Part shown: piece by piece, positions 1 through 11,891 of the stretch | Layout of the letters: the number at the start of each line of letters is the position of its first letter | Position numbering within the stretch: the first letter of the stretch is position 1 | Program-made: the position numbers and the translations under genes | Notes under the pieces: model-generated | Told to the model about the DNA's origin: nothing | Database searches by the model: none | Seen by the model: the letters and a program-made list of their open reading frames with translations, nothing else | Assembly (NCBI RefSeq): GCF_018332455.1 | Contig: NZ_BOPZ01000007.1 | Span: 1 to 64,000, forward strand | DNA: 64,000 bases | DNA from: Clostridium polyendosporum | Lineage (GTDB): Bacteria > Bacillota > Clostridia > Clostridiales > Clostridiaceae | Reading direction: 5' to 3'

Positions 1-430
1 GTATAAAATCTGCAGCTGCCTGTGAATTGATTGCAAATAATGCTGGAAGTGCTAAGTGTGGTGGAATATTTCCTTTTCCTATTTCAACACCAATTAGAAC
101 TCCTATTATTTGTGCTATAACTGATCCTGGTGCTAAGAATGGAGATAATATTGGCAAGGAACAGATTAATGTTATAATTACTAATCCAACTATATTACCA
201 GTCAATGGTGCAAGAAGATGTGCAAACCATGTACCTGCTCCAGATGCATTGATAATACCAATCAATGTTGCAACGAAAGCCATAAAAGGTAATATTGTAT
301 GAATAACAGTATCTATGGTATCTCTACCTGCTTGGAAGAAGGTACTCGTTATTTTTCCTATTCCAATACCTATCTTTGCAACTAATCCTTGGCTTTGTTC
401 ACTTATCTTTTTACTTGTATCGTATGCCAT
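1..430 (-). CDS. PTS glucitol/sorbitol permease, membrane (second IIC) half of the IIBC subunit, partial
   Basis: The gene starts at ATG 430 behind an AAGGAGGGG ribosome site and runs off the left edge, so about 143 residues are visible. The protein opens with a short hydrophilic stretch and then long hydrophobic segments rich in Gly, Ile and Ala ([39 protein letters not shown]). This matches the C-terminal membrane part of SrlE/GutE, the IIBC subunit that imports and phosphorylates sorbitol. In E. coli this part is fused to the IIB domain; here IIB is a separate upstream gene ending 18 bp away. It is the last visible gene of the operon gutR-gutM-srlA-IIB-this gene. The IIA gene and sorbitol-6-phosphate dehydrogenase would be expected to follow beyond the edge. 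The family call is from recognition of the sequence. Confidence 0.8.
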   Translation of the reverse strand, partial: MAYDTSKKISEQSQGLVAKIGIGIGKITSTFFQAGRDTIDTVIHTILPFMAFVATLIGIINASGAGTWFAHLLAPLTGNIVGLVIITLICSLPILSPFLAPGSVIAQIIGVLIGVEIGKGNIPPHLALPALFAINSQAAADFI

Positions 431-448
431 TTTATACCCCTCCTTTTA

Positions 449-820
449 TTAATCTATAACCTGTACATTTTCCGATCTAACTGATGAAACATAAATATCT
501 TCTCTTATAAACATTGCTAATGGGCCACTCTTTCCTGTTGCCATAATATTCACTGTAGGAATTTTCTTTTGAGGGTAAATTCCACATCTTAAGGTACCAC
601 CACAGTTAATTACAGCACATGCTATTTCGCTATCTTTAACACCATATTTAAATCCGTTAATAAGCTCACATCCTGTTAATTCTGCAATCCTTGCAGCTAC
701 ATCTGGTTTTGCTCCACCAGTGATATAAACTACCTTATTTCTTACATTAGTAGGCTCTACAATTATTGGACCACCCCAACCACCTGAACCTTTGTTTATT
801 TTTACTTTTTTATATGACAT
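449..820 (-). CDS. srlE: PTS glucitol/sorbitol-specific IIB domain protein
   Basis: A 123-residue protein matching the N-terminal IIB domain of SrlE/GutE, the cytoplasmic domain that passes phosphate from IIA to sorbitol. It has the family motifs GSGGWGGPI near the N-terminus, VYITGGAKPDVAARI, and CGGTLRCGIYP, whose second cysteine is the expected phosphorylation site. The open frame extends upstream to a TTG at 838, but ATG 820 is preferred because GAGGAGAG lies 6-7 bases before it. The protein stops where the E. coli fusion would continue into its membrane domain, and a new ribosome site and ATG follow. The IIBC subunit is therefore encoded as two polypeptides. It lies between srlA and the membrane half in one operon. 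Confidence 0.88.
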   Translation of the reverse strand: MSYKKVKINKGSGGWGGPIIVEPTNVRNKVVYITGGAKPDVAARIAELTGCELINGFKYGVKDSEIACAVINCGGTLRCGIYPQKKIPTVNIMATGKSGPLAMFIREDIYVSSVRSENVQVID

Positions 821-861
821 AAAAATCTCTCCTCTCAAATTAAATTATTTTTACTTTAAGC

Positions 862-1437
862 TTAATGAGATTCTTCATGATTAAGATCTACAGAAGTCTT
901 AAGCTTGATACCCTGTTGCTTTTCAACTATAGCAGTAGTGAAATCTGTAACCCATCCTCTGATGAAGTTAGTAACTATACCTACTAACAAATATCTAACA
1001 GCTAAGTCCGCTGTTGAAAATCCTAATTTCGTTATTCCACTTGCTATTCCAAGAAATACAAATAACTCTCCTGGGTTAATATGTGGGAATAATCCATTCA
1101 TTGTATGACATGAGAAACTAGATGCTGCATAATAGCTTGGCTTATATTTCTCCGGCAAAAATTTTCCTAATGATAATGTCATTGGGTTTGCAAATATAAA
1201 CGTTCCCAACACTGGTAATACCATATACCTGGTAATTGGGTTTGATGCAGATTTCTTTGCAAGCCTTTCAATTCTGTCAGTTCCAACAAATTTTATTATG
1301 GCATTCATAATTACTAATGTTGCAATTAATAGTGGTATAATACCAGTAGTAAAGTCTATAAAGACCTTACCTCCTGCTCTAAAAAGATTCATAAACCATT
1401 CAGCACCATTTGCTAAAACTTGAAAAAATGTTGTCAT
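862..1437 (-). CDS. srlA: PTS glucitol/sorbitol transporter subunit IIC
   Basis: A 191-residue integral membrane protein matching SrlA/GutA, the IIC channel subunit for sorbitol uptake. It has hydrophobic helices around residues 30-50, 75-95 and 120-150. Family-typical stretches include [33 protein letters not shown] and [19 protein letters not shown]. The length agrees with the roughly 190 residues usual for SrlA. AAGGAG stands before the ATG. It lies 20 bp after gutM and 41 bp before the IIB gene, as in other clostridial gut operons that I recall. Confidence 0.92.
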   Translation of the reverse strand: MTTFFQVLANGAEWFMNLFRAGGKVFIDFTTGIIPLLIATLVIMNAIIKFVGTDRIERLAKKSASNPITRYMVLPVLGTFIFANPMTLSLGKFLPEKYKPSYYAASSFSCHTMNGLFPHINPGELFVFLGIASGITKLGFSTADLAVRYLLVGIVTNFIRGWVTDFTTAIVEKQQGIKLKTSVDLNHEESH

Positions 1438-1456
1438 TTAAAATATCTCCTTCAAT

Positions 1457-1882
1457 TTAAATAGTATCATTAGCTAATTGAGTACTACTAAGACTTGTTG
1501 CCTCTTTATCAGCCTTAAATTTTCTGTAATTATTTATTGCATCTTCAATAGCGGCTCTCATTAATCTATTATATCTATTTAAATCTTCTTTTTCTATTTC
1601 ATATATTTTCTTACCTTCTAATCCAAGAAATCTTTTAACACTTGCAAAAATGGTTATTCCTTGAATTTTTTTAGCTACTATAATTCTTTCTTCATCATCA
1701 ATAACTAGCATAACTACTGTTCCTGCTCTTAAATGTCCTTTTTTCTTACCAATGGCTACTCTTCCAAGTTTTCTAAGTTCTATGAAATTTTTATTAAAAT
1801 GCTTTATCTGTAAAAAACCAAATAAAAAATTAAGAGTCCACATAATTATACAAATAATAATAAGATTTAATACTGGATTCAT
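1457..1882 (-). CDS. gutM: Glucitol operon activator GutM
   Basis: A 141-residue protein matching GutM/SrlM. It has one N-terminal membrane helix (about residues 4-24, LNLIIICIIMWTLNFLFGFL) followed by a basic cytoplasmic domain with the family-like stretch GRVAIGKKKGHLRAGTVVML. GutM is known in E. coli as an accessory activator of the glucitol operon. The start codon overlaps the stop codon of the upstream regulator (ATGA), so the two are probably translationally coupled. The C-terminal 20 residues or so are Ser/Thr rich and probably disordered. Confidence 0.85.
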   Translation of the reverse strand: MNPVLNLIIICIIMWTLNFLFGFLQIKHFNKNFIELRKLGRVAIGKKKGHLRAGTVVMLVIDDEERIIVAKKIQGITIFASVKRFLGLEGKKIYEIEKEDLNRYNRLMRAAIEDAINNYRKFKADKEATSLSSTQLANDTI

Positions 1883-3849
1883 GAAATCAACTCCTTTTGT
1901 AATAATTTTTTAAACTCCTTATAGCTATTAACATTTGTAACACTTTCAATCAGTTTTTTATTCTGACATAATTTCAATAACTCATCATAATATTTAATTA
2001 AAAACTCAGAATCAATATATTTTTCATCAGGAATCATTAGCATTAATATTACCTTTATCTCATTACCTGAACAATAGATAGAATTATGCAGAATTCCTAC
2101 AGCAAGTGATATCATAGTACTGTTATAATTAACAGTATGGGGAAGGGCTATATAGTTACCAAAAGAAGTAGAGGATTTTTGCTCTCTTTCAAGTATTCTT
2201 TGTTTAAAAGTTTTATCAACTACTTCTCTTTTCTCTAATTCTTCTAACATAAAATATATATTATCCATGAACTCTTCTTTATTAAGAATAAAAAATCTTT
2301 CCTCATCTATAGAGGCGTCTATTAATGATAATTTAGGTTCTTCCCCACTTAAGCTAAGTTTTTTAGTATAGTAACATTTCTCAATTTCTTTTTGTACGTC
2401 TTGTTCATTAAAAAGAGTTGTTACCTTAACAAAAGGTGTTTCTGTATCAATATCTATATTTACTGTAGAAAAAACCAAATTGTATTCATCTAATAAGGAC
2501 TTGGAAACCTCAGAATCAGAGTAAGTATTTATAATCACATCTTTTCCAAGAAGTTTTTTTAACTTTACATATAATAATTGAGCAGTTCCCAATCCTGTAC
2601 CACAAACTAAAGCTACCTTTTTTATATCGAAGAGCTGATCACTGTTTCTTTCTATATAACTTCCAAAGTGTAATGCTAGGTAGCCAATTTCATCTTCATT
2701 TACATTAACATTATAAATTTCTTCAATTACTCTTGCAGACACTTTTGCCATTTCGTAAGGAAGAGGATAACATTTTTTAATGTCGTCCAATAAATTGTTT
2801 TTAATTTTTATCTCGAATATAAGTCGATTTAGAGCAAAATTTAAATGACACTCTAGTGCCCATATCAATTCCTTGTCTTGTTTTACATCTATACCAAAAC
2901 TTACTGATATTTCAGTCAACATTCTTTCCACCAAATTAATGACTGATGATGTAATTCTAGTATCTGATAAGGTGCTCTTTATTGGAGCCTTACGTCCTAA
3001 TAGAGGAAGAGTAAGAAAAATTGCTTCATTTGAACTAAACGTAGTGTTGAATAGTTCTGTTAATCCTTCAATTATTTTGCAAGACAACTTATACTCATCA
3101 GTTAATACTATCTCTCTATATTTTTTTTCTAGAGTATCTATATATTTTTCATTTTTCAATCTGAAGATTGTAACTAAAATATAGTTAAGCACTTCTTTTA
3201 CTGTTTCATCAGAAACCATGAAATTGTTATTATAAAAAATGGTACTTATTAACACTTTGATCTCTTTATAGTATCCTTCATTACAACTACCAAACAGACT
3301 ATTTTGCACATCTTCTTCACTTAAACCTTTACACAAAAAAGCTAAAATAAATAGCCTTATTTTTAACTCACTACCTTTAAGTTCTATACCTTCATTTTGT
3401 TTACCTTTTACTGATAAATCATATACATCTAGAGCGGTTGAAACTTTCTTCAAATCGTTTATTAGTGTGGTCCTTCCTACATTCATTTCATCAGCTAGAT
3501 TATCAATAGTTATAGCCTCATTTACCTTTATAAGTTTATTAACTATATATTTAGATCTCTCTTCTGGAGTGTTTAATAACTTAAATTCTTGATGCTTAGA
3601 TAAGTTAAAACGTATTAATTCATTAAATTTTTCCTTATTGTATACTTCTAACTTGTATCCAATATCCTTAACATTAACTAACTGTGCCACGTCACTTGTT
3701 AAATCTGTATTTAACTGCTTAATGTAATTTCTTATACTTCTAGTACTAACCCCAACTACTTCTGCAAAGTCATCTAGTTTATTAGTTTTATTATCAATCG
3801 CTTTTAGTAATACCTTTAGCACCCTACCATCAAGTAGTACTATCTTCAT
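1879..3849 (-). CDS. gutR: GutR-like PRD-containing transcription regulator with PTS IIB and IIA domains
   Basis: A 656-residue BglG/MtlR-type regulator. Residues 1-75 and about 80-145 look like two helix-turn-helix domains (VVGVSTRSIRNYIKQL; DEMNVGRTTLINDLKKV). Two PRD domains follow to about residue 400, with likely phosphorylatable histidines in LECHLNFALNRL and LALHFGSYIERN. Next is a IIB-like domain with cysteine in CGTGLGTAQLL, and a C-terminal IIA-like domain with the histidine of NYIALPHTVNY. Such proteins are activators whose activity is set by PTS phosphorylation; here it probably controls the gut genes downstream. A frame reaching TTG 3900 exists, but ATG 3849 has GAGGGGAG at the right distance and begins a typical N-terminus. 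The assignment to gut control is inferred from position. Confidence 0.85.
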   Translation of the reverse strand: MKIVLLDGRVLKVLLKAIDNKTNKLDDFAEVVGVSTRSIRNYIKQLNTDLTSDVAQLVNVKDIGYKLEVYNKEKFNELIRFNLSKHQEFKLLNTPEERSKYIVNKLIKVNEAITIDNLADEMNVGRTTLINDLKKVSTALDVYDLSVKGKQNEGIELKGSELKIRLFILAFLCKGLSEEDVQNSLFGSCNEGYYKEIKVLISTIFYNNNFMVSDETVKEVLNYILVTIFRLKNEKYIDTLEKKYREIVLTDEYKLSCKIIEGLTELFNTTFSSNEAIFLTLPLLGRKAPIKSTLSDTRITSSVINLVERMLTEISVSFGIDVKQDKELIWALECHLNFALNRLIFEIKIKNNLLDDIKKCYPLPYEMAKVSARVIEEIYNVNVNEDEIGYLALHFGSYIERNSDQLFDIKKVALVCGTGLGTAQLLYVKLKKLLGKDVIINTYSDSEVSKSLLDEYNLVFSTVNIDIDTETPFVKVTTLFNEQDVQKEIEKCYYTKKLSLSGEEPKLSLIDASIDEERFFILNKEEFMDNIYFMLEELEKREVVDKTFKQRILEREQKSSTSFGNYIALPHTVNYNSTMISLAVGILHNSIYCSGNEIKVILMLMIPDEKYIDSEFLIKYYDELLKLCQNKKLIESVTNVNSYKEFKKLLQKELIS

Positions 3850-4052
3850 ATCAAAACTCCCCTCACCAACTTGTCTATATTCCAATCTTATTGTACCCAA
3901 TAAGTATCAAATAATTAATACACATTTTTTCATAATCATTGCGAAAAAAGTAACTTAATTTATCAACTAAATACTTTGTATTCTTTTTCAGTCTTTAATT
4001 TATAATACAACTGCCTCTTTTTGTACCAACTTAATCTATAATAATAAAAATA

Positions 4053-4100
4053 AAGTAGTGTATGATAATCAACTTTTCACTTAAAAATCATACACTACTT
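4053..4100 (-). terminator. guaA terminator
   Basis: A 14-bp perfect stem (AGTAGTGTATGAT and its complement) encloses a 20-base loop, followed on the minus strand by a T-rich run. It starts 35 bases after the guaA stop codon. The rest of the 3850-4134 gap holds only AT-rich sequence that probably contains the gutR promoter. Confidence 0.85.
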
Positions 4101-4134
4101 CATTACTGCTAAATATCTAAATTACTGTATTTTC

Positions 4135-5667
4135 TTATTCCCACTCAATAGTTGCTGGTGGTTTTGAAGTTACGTCATAAACAATTCTATTTACTCCCTT
4201 AACTTCATTTACTATTCTTCTTGAAACCTTATCTAATACTTCATATGGTATATGAGCCCAATTTGAAGTCATTCCATCTGATGATGTTACTGCTCTTAAA
4301 GCAATTGTATGACAGTAAGTTCTTTCATCTCCCATAACTCCAACGCTTCTTATGTCAGGAAGCACTGCAAAGTACTGCCATATCTCACCTTCAAGACCTG
4401 CTAGAGCTACTTCTTCTCTAAATATAGCATCTGCTTCTCTTGTTATTTCAAGCTTTTCTTCTGTAACTTCTCCAAGAACTCTTATTGCAAGACCTGGTCC
4501 TGGGAATGGCTGTCTCCACACTAAATGATGTGGAATTCCAAGTTCTTCACCAACAGCTCTAACTTCGTCCTTGAATAATTCTCTTAATGGTTCTATTAAC
4601 TTGAATTCCATATCCTCTGGAAGTCCACCTACGTTGTGATGGCTCTTAATTACAGCTGAAGTTCCTGTTCCACTTTCTACAACGTCTGGGTAAATAGTCC
4701 CTTGAACAAGGAATGCTATTTCTCCAAGTTTGTTAGCTTCTTCTTCAAATACTCTTATGAATTCTTCACCTATAATTTTTCTCTTTCTTTCTGGATCTGA
4801 AACTCCTGCAAGCTTTGAAAGGAATCTATCCTTAGCATTTACTCTTATAAGATTCATATCAAATTGCTCTTTAAATATCTTCTCAACTTCATCACCTTCG
4901 TCTTTTCTTAATAGACCATGGTCAACGAAGATACAAGTAAGTTGTTTACCCACAGCTTTATGAACCATTACTGATGCAACTGATGAGTCTACACCACCTG
5001 ATAATCCGCATATAAGCTTCTTATCTCCAACTATTGCTTTTATTTCTGCTATCTTCTCTTCAGCAAATGAAGCCATAGTCCATGACTTTGAAAGACCACA
5101 AACTTCATATAAGAAGTTTTGAAGCATTTGCTGACCAAATGGAGTATGTTCAACTTCAGGGTGGAATTGAACTCCATATAATTTCTTTTCTGCATTTTCC
5201 ATACCAGCTACAGGACATACATCAGTATGTGCTACTATATTAAAACCTGCTGGTGCTTCTGCTATATAGTCAGTATGGCTCATCCAGCATATTTCTTCTA
5301 TGTTTATTCCTTTGAATAGCTTTGATGTTTCACAAAGGTTTATATTAGTCTTTCCATACTCTCTTACTGGAGCAGTGTCAACTCTTCCACCTAAAGTATG
5401 TGCCATAAGTTGGCTTCCATAACATATTCCAAGTACAGGTACTCCAAGTTCGAATACTTCTGCATCTACCTTTGGTGTGTCTTCTCCATAAACGCTGTTT
5501 GGACCACCTGTAAATATTATTCCTCTTGGTTCCTTTGCCTTTATTTTTTCAATTGGGTAGTTATATGGAATTATTTCACAATAAACTCCACATTCTCTTA
5601 CTCTTCTAGCAATAAGCTGATTATATTGCCCTCCAAAATCTATGACTAAAACAAGTTCTCTGCTCAT
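4135..5667 (-). CDS. guaA: GMP synthase (glutamine-hydrolysing)
   Basis: A 510-residue GMP synthase, which converts XMP to GMP using ATP and glutamine. Residues 1-190 are the class I glutamine amidotransferase domain, with nucleophile Cys in GICYGSQLM and the His-Glu pair in QFHPEVEHT. An ATP pyrophosphatase domain follows with the P-loop SGGVDSS near residue 223. The C-terminal dimerisation domain ends with the family signature PPATIEWE. The length is standard. GGAGG precedes the ATG. It lies 49 bp after guaB and shares its riboswitch-controlled transcript, with a terminator immediately downstream. Confidence 0.98.
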   Translation of the reverse strand: MSRELVLVIDFGGQYNQLIARRVRECGVYCEIIPYNYPIEKIKAKEPRGIIFTGGPNSVYGEDTPKVDAEVFELGVPVLGICYGSQLMAHTLGGRVDTAPVREYGKTNINLCETSKLFKGINIEEICWMSHTDYIAEAPAGFNIVAHTDVCPVAGMENAEKKLYGVQFHPEVEHTPFGQQMLQNFLYEVCGLSKSWTMASFAEEKIAEIKAIVGDKKLICGLSGGVDSSVASVMVHKAVGKQLTCIFVDHGLLRKDEGDEVEKIFKEQFDMNLIRVNAKDRFLSKLAGVSDPERKRKIIGEEFIRVFEEEANKLGEIAFLVQGTIYPDVVESGTGTSAVIKSHHNVGGLPEDMEFKLIEPLRELFKDEVRAVGEELGIPHHLVWRQPFPGPGLAIRVLGEVTEEKLEITREADAIFREEVALAGLEGEIWQYFAVLPDIRSVGVMGDERTYCHTIALRAVTSSDGMTSNWAHIPYEVLDKVSRRIVNEVKGVNRIVYDVTSKPPATIEWE

Positions 5668-5716
5668 GAGTATCCTCCATAAAATTATTCTAAAAGTATA
5701 CTTCTATCTTATCCTT

Positions 5717-7195
<1,479 letters not shown>

Positions 7196-7313
7196 TTATT
7201 TAAATTTTAATTGTATTCCTGCATAAGCGGTTCATTATGACTTTTTTTCTTGCAAAATTATGTACTGTACTCTATTTATTTATTATTTCCTTTATTAAAA
7301 ATAAATATAAATA

Positions 7314-7344
7314 GCATATTAACTTTATAAGTGAGTTAATATGC
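7314..7344 (-). terminator. Riboswitch expression-platform terminator before guaB
   Basis: A perfect 11-bp stem (GCATATTAACT with its complement, 9-base loop) is followed on the minus strand by a T-rich tract at 7296-7313. Just upstream, about 7345-7375 can instead pair with the 5' half of this hairpin and overlaps the 3' strand of aptamer helix P1. This is the usual layout for ligand-induced termination. Confidence 0.85.
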
Positions 7345-7369
7345 TATAAGTCCTTATAGAATACTAATT

Positions 7370-7436
7370 CACTCATAGTCGGAAATTTACGGTTTCCGGT
7401 AGAAACACTCTGCCATATTCAGAGAGTATACGAGCG
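7370..7436 (-). promoter_or_regulatory. Guanine-sensing purine riboswitch aptamer
   Basis: On the minus strand this reads as a canonical purine aptamer. An 8-bp P1 (CGCTCGTA with TATGAGTG, two G-U pairs) closes the element. P2 loop AATATGG, junction TTTCTACC, P3 loop CCGTAAA and the closing junction CCGACTATG follow in order, as in the B. subtilis xpt aptamer. The C at the discriminating position (CCGAC rather than TTGAT) indicates guanine/hypoxanthine rather than adenine specificity. It lies in the guaBA leader, which fits guanine repression of GMP synthesis. Confidence 0.93.
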
Positions 7437-7469
7437 TATTAATTATGTCCGTTATTAAATTTTAATCAT

Positions 7470-7498
7470 ATTATAATTTATGATTTTTTTATTGTCAA
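7470..7498 (-). promoter_or_regulatory. Sigma-A promoter of guaBA
   Basis: A consensus -35 TTGACA (7493-7498) and consensus -10 TATAAT (7470-7475) are separated by exactly 17 bases on the minus strand. They stand about 35-60 bases upstream of the riboswitch aptamer. Confidence 0.85.
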
Positions 7499-7614
7499 TT
7501 ATAATCGAAAAATAATATGCTGATTTTTGGTAATGAATAATTTCTTTCATGTAATCTTTTATTAAGAATTAAAAAATTCATTATTATTCTTCGGAAAATC
7601 TGAAAAACTTAAAT

Positions 7615-7653
7615 AAAAAAAATAGAGCTTGATTAAATCACACTCTATTTTTA
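7615..7653 (-). terminator. Terminator downstream of the pilin gene
   Basis: The stem AAAATAGAG/CTCTATTTT with a 15-base loop is followed by a run of T on both strands. On the minus strand it ends the pilin transcript before the guaB promoter. Between it and the pilin stop lie a dispersed repeat copy and an unassigned GC-richer stretch at 7741-7785. Confidence 0.75.
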
Positions 7654-7722
7654 TTTGCTGTCATTTAACAAATTAAAATCTGGCTTAAATTTAATAGATT
7701 CAATAACTATTAAACTTTATTT
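7651..7722 (-). repeat. Dispersed palindromic repeat, copy 1 (modules A and B, reverse)
   Basis: Read on the minus strand: a module-A hairpin (AAGTTTAATAG with CTATTAAATTT) followed by module B ending in TGACAGCAAATAA. The palindromic core of B is degenerate here. It lies in the 3' untranslated region of the pilin gene. The family is described under findings. Confidence 0.8.
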
Positions 7723-7827
7723 TAAAAAATTTTTAACTAGACCGTGGGAACCACCTCTATCTTATACGATGGAAGATGGATAACACATTATTGTAAATAA
7801 CTCAATACTACTTATAATAATTAACTA

Positions 7828-8232
7828 TTAATTCAATTCTATATCTCCAGTTACTACTGAAGTAATATCACCTGATTCAACTTTAAATTCATAAGTAGAT
7901 CCGTTATGACTTTGAGGCTTTTTTACATCTTTGAATGCACTTGCAATTGTTTCACTAACACTACCGTCTCCCTTAGTTACCGTAGGATCTCCTGAATTTT
8001 CAACTGTAATAGTATATTCACCATCCAGCATATCTCCTTGAGAAACTAAAGATAATGCTGTTCTTTTTATAGTTTCACAACTTTGAGTATCTGCTTTTTT
8101 CTTAGAATTGTTAATGATTGAAGAAAAATTGGGTATAGCTACTGCAGCTATAATAGCCATTATTGCTAATACAATAATAAGTTCAATTAAAGTAAATCCT
8201 TTCTTATTCTTCTTTATTTGTACTGCTCTCAT
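7828..8232 (-). CDS. Type IV pilin-like protein (PilA type)
   Basis: A 134-residue prepilin. A short basic leader (MRAVQIKKNKKG) ends at the prepilin peptidase site, G followed by FTLIELIIVLAI with Glu at +5. The 20-residue hydrophobic helix that follows drives pilus assembly. The C-terminal domain is polar and about 90 residues long, with a few Cys and many Gly, Ser and Thr. ATG 8238 lies directly on the ribosome site, so ATG 8232 with AGGAGG seven bases upstream is the likely start. The processing enzyme is encoded just upstream on the same strand, but no pilus ATPase or platform protein is in the window, so the machinery must be elsewhere. Whether it is a major or a minor pilin cannot be told. 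Confidence 0.9.
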   Translation of the reverse strand: MRAVQIKKNKKGFTLIELIIVLAIMAIIAAVAIPNFSSIINNSKKKADTQSCETIKRTALSLVSQGDMLDGEYTITVENSGDPTVTKGDGSVSETIASAFKDVKKPQSHNGSTYEFKVESGDITSVVTGDIELN

Positions 8233-8494
8233 TTTCATACCTCCTAGATAATTAATTTATTTTAATGTACAATACATAGAAAACCTTAATTAAATAATTC
8301 ATACTATTAGCAAAGTAATAATAATCTTTATAATTATTACCTCCTCCTCCCCCCTGTATATTTTTAAAGTCTTGACATATATAAATTTAAATATTCTCCT
8401 AATTCAATATTTTGTTATTTATTTTCAAATATGTAAAATTATTTAATAAATGTAAAAATCATAGATATAGGTTTATATCAAAAAATCTTAATCG

Positions 8495-8694
8495 TATAGA
8501 TATATAACTTCATAATTGAATGTATAATTCAAAATTAATACTTTAAACTAATGTGTACCCACAATTTATTACGTAAGAATTTTAATAAGATTTCACTTTA
8601 CAAAATGACAATAAATAAATAAATAAAGCTGATTAGGCATCAAGCCTGCTCAGCTTTAGACAGATTTCACTTAGTGAAAAATAACAGCAAATAA
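8495..8694 (+). repeat. Dispersed palindromic repeat cluster, copy 2 (C fragment, B, A, B)
   Basis: A fragment of module C (ACTTCATAATTGAATG, 8507-8522) is followed by module B at 8589-8619. Then come a module-A hairpin at 8625-8657 (AAAGCTGA with TCAGCTTT, loop containing GGCATCAAGCC) and a second module B at 8663-8694. The second B overlaps the 3' end of the prepilin peptidase gene. The rest of the 8233-8666 gap is AT-rich and should carry the pilin promoter; a purine run GGGGGGAGGAGGAGG (minus, 8340-8357) resembles a ribosome site but has no start codon behind it. Confidence 0.85.
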
Positions 8695-9422
8695 AAATTT
8701 ATGATATCTGATTTTAATAATAATGAAATAAGTGCACCTATAGCTAAATAAGGTCCAAATGAAATTGCATCCTGTTTACCTTTTATCTTAAAAACAATAA
8801 GTAAAATTCCAACTATAGCGCCAAGGATGAATGAAATCATAAGAGTTATAATCATTCCTTTCCATCCAAGAAATATTCCACAAAGTGCTGCAATCTCAAT
8901 ATCTCCTTCTCCCATTCCTTTAGTTAAAAATACTATAAGAGCAATAATACCTACACCAATTCCTGCTCCTAATAACTCATCCACTAAAGAATCTCCATTT
9001 AAAAATAATCCTACTATGCTTAATAGTATTCCGATTGCAATTCCACTGTAAGTAGTTATAGAAAATACATCTGTTGTTTCAAAATCTATTATTGCTATAA
9101 CGATTAAAAAAGAAGCCATAATTAAATATTTTATTAGATTAAAGGTTATACCAAATTTAATATAAATCACTAAAAATATCCCACCAGTTAATAGTTCTAT
9201 AAGTGGATATTTAAATGAAATTTTTTCTCCACAGTACCTACATTTTCCTCTTAAAAAAGTATAGCTTATAATTGGAATTAAATCATACCACCTGATATCA
9301 TTTAAGCATTCTGGACAATGTGACTGTGGATATGCTATAGACTCTCCCCTGGGAATTCTATATATGCATACATTTAAAAAACTTCCAATTAGAAGTCCAA
9401 ACATAACGATCAAAAGACTCAT
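8667..9422 (-). CDS. Prepilin peptidase / N-methyltransferase (type IV leader peptidase)
   Basis: A 251-residue polytopic membrane protein of the PilD family (aspartic protease A24), which cleaves the pilin leader and usually methylates the new N-terminal Phe. The N-terminal LIGSFLNVCIYRIPRGESI and the two CxxC pairs (CPECLNDIRW; CRYCGEKIS) form the methyltransferase/zinc domain. Catalytic aspartates are expected in AIIDFETTDVF and in GMGEGDIEIAAL (GxGD motif). Seven or eight hydrophobic segments are visible. ATG 9422 is preferred to the upstream TTG 9443 because AGAGGGG lies before it. The last nine residues (YLLLFFTK and stop) are encoded by a dispersed repeat copy, so the native C-terminus has been replaced. 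Confidence 0.92.
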   Translation of the reverse strand: MSLLIVMFGLLIGSFLNVCIYRIPRGESIAYPQSHCPECLNDIRWYDLIPIISYTFLRGKCRYCGEKISFKYPLIELLTGGIFLVIYIKFGITFNLIKYLIMASFLIVIAIIDFETTDVFSITTYSGIAIGILLSIVGLFLNGDSLVDELLGAGIGVGIIALIVFLTKGMGEGDIEIAALCGIFLGWKGMIITLMISFILGAIVGILLIVFKIKGKQDAISFGPYLAIGALISLLLKSDIINFYLLLFFTK

Positions 9423-9504
9423 GTTATACCCCTCTCTACCCAAGTTATAATTTTACATTTTTTACATCATATACAATATTATCATGTTATTAAGAAAAGA
9501 AAAA

Positions 9505-9527
9505 GCCAGTGGTATAAAACCACTGAC
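9505..9527 (-). terminator. groEL terminator
   Basis: The stem CAGTGGT/ACCACTG with a short loop is followed on the minus strand by TTTTTCTTTTC. It lies directly after the groEL stop codon and separates it from the prepilin peptidase gene. Confidence 0.85.
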
Positions 9528-9537
9528 TATATTAATT

Positions 9538-11467
<1,930 letters not shown>

Positions 11468-11525
11468 AATAGACCCTCCTTATTAATTTAAAGTATATTT
11501 AAATATTTATAATATTGCTTTTTTG

Positions 11526-11552
11526 TTAGCACTCACTTAAGTTGAGTGCTAA
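11526..11552 (-). promoter_or_regulatory. CIRCE operator (HrcA-binding site) of groESL
   Basis: A perfect TTAGCACTC-N9-GAGTGCTAA inverted repeat lies between the promoter and groES. CIRCE is the binding site of the heat-shock repressor HrcA; hrcA is not in this window. Confidence 0.97.
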
Positions 11553-11562
11553 TACAATTATT

Positions 11563-11591
11563 ATAATAGACAATAGTAGTCATAAATTCAA
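11563..11591 (-). promoter_or_regulatory. groESL promoter
   Basis: On the minus strand, -35 TTGAAT (11586-11591) and -10 TATTAT (11563-11568) are 17 bases apart, immediately upstream of CIRCE. TATAAT three bases later is an alternative -10. The remaining 11592-11891 is AT-rich spacer to the divergent gene, and I see no further structure in it. Confidence 0.7.
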
Positions 11592-11891
11592 GAATAATTA
11601 TCCATTTAAATCCACTGAAAATTCTTAAATTTTTTGATTACTTAGAAATAATTCCATAATACTCACTTTTTCTCAATTTTATTCTTTATTTTTTTATTTT
11701 CTTAAGATAGAGTGAAAATTAACATTTTCTTAACTAAATCCTTATTATTTCTTCAAAAATGTATATAATTATTAATATATATAAGTTAATAACTAAACTT
11801 AGAATCTAAAAAAATATTAAAGGTTAAAATCATTTTATAGAATTACGAAAATACTTAATTTAAATAGTTTTATGAAAGGGTGTTATTATTA

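Noticed and set aside
27-302. Plus-strand open frame opposite the PTS membrane gene
   Set aside because: It is a shadow of the minus-strand srlE membrane half, whose start and ribosome site are clear.
7741-7785. T-box-like string on the minus strand (GAGGTGGTTCCCACGG)
   Set aside because: It resembles the T-box antiterminator but has no stem I or specifier region upstream and lies in the pilin 3' region, so it is probably chance.
8340-8357. Strong ribosome-site-like purine run GGGGGGAGGAGGAGG upstream of the pilin (minus strand)
   Set aside because: No start codon follows at a usable distance; the nearest ATG frame has 16 codons.
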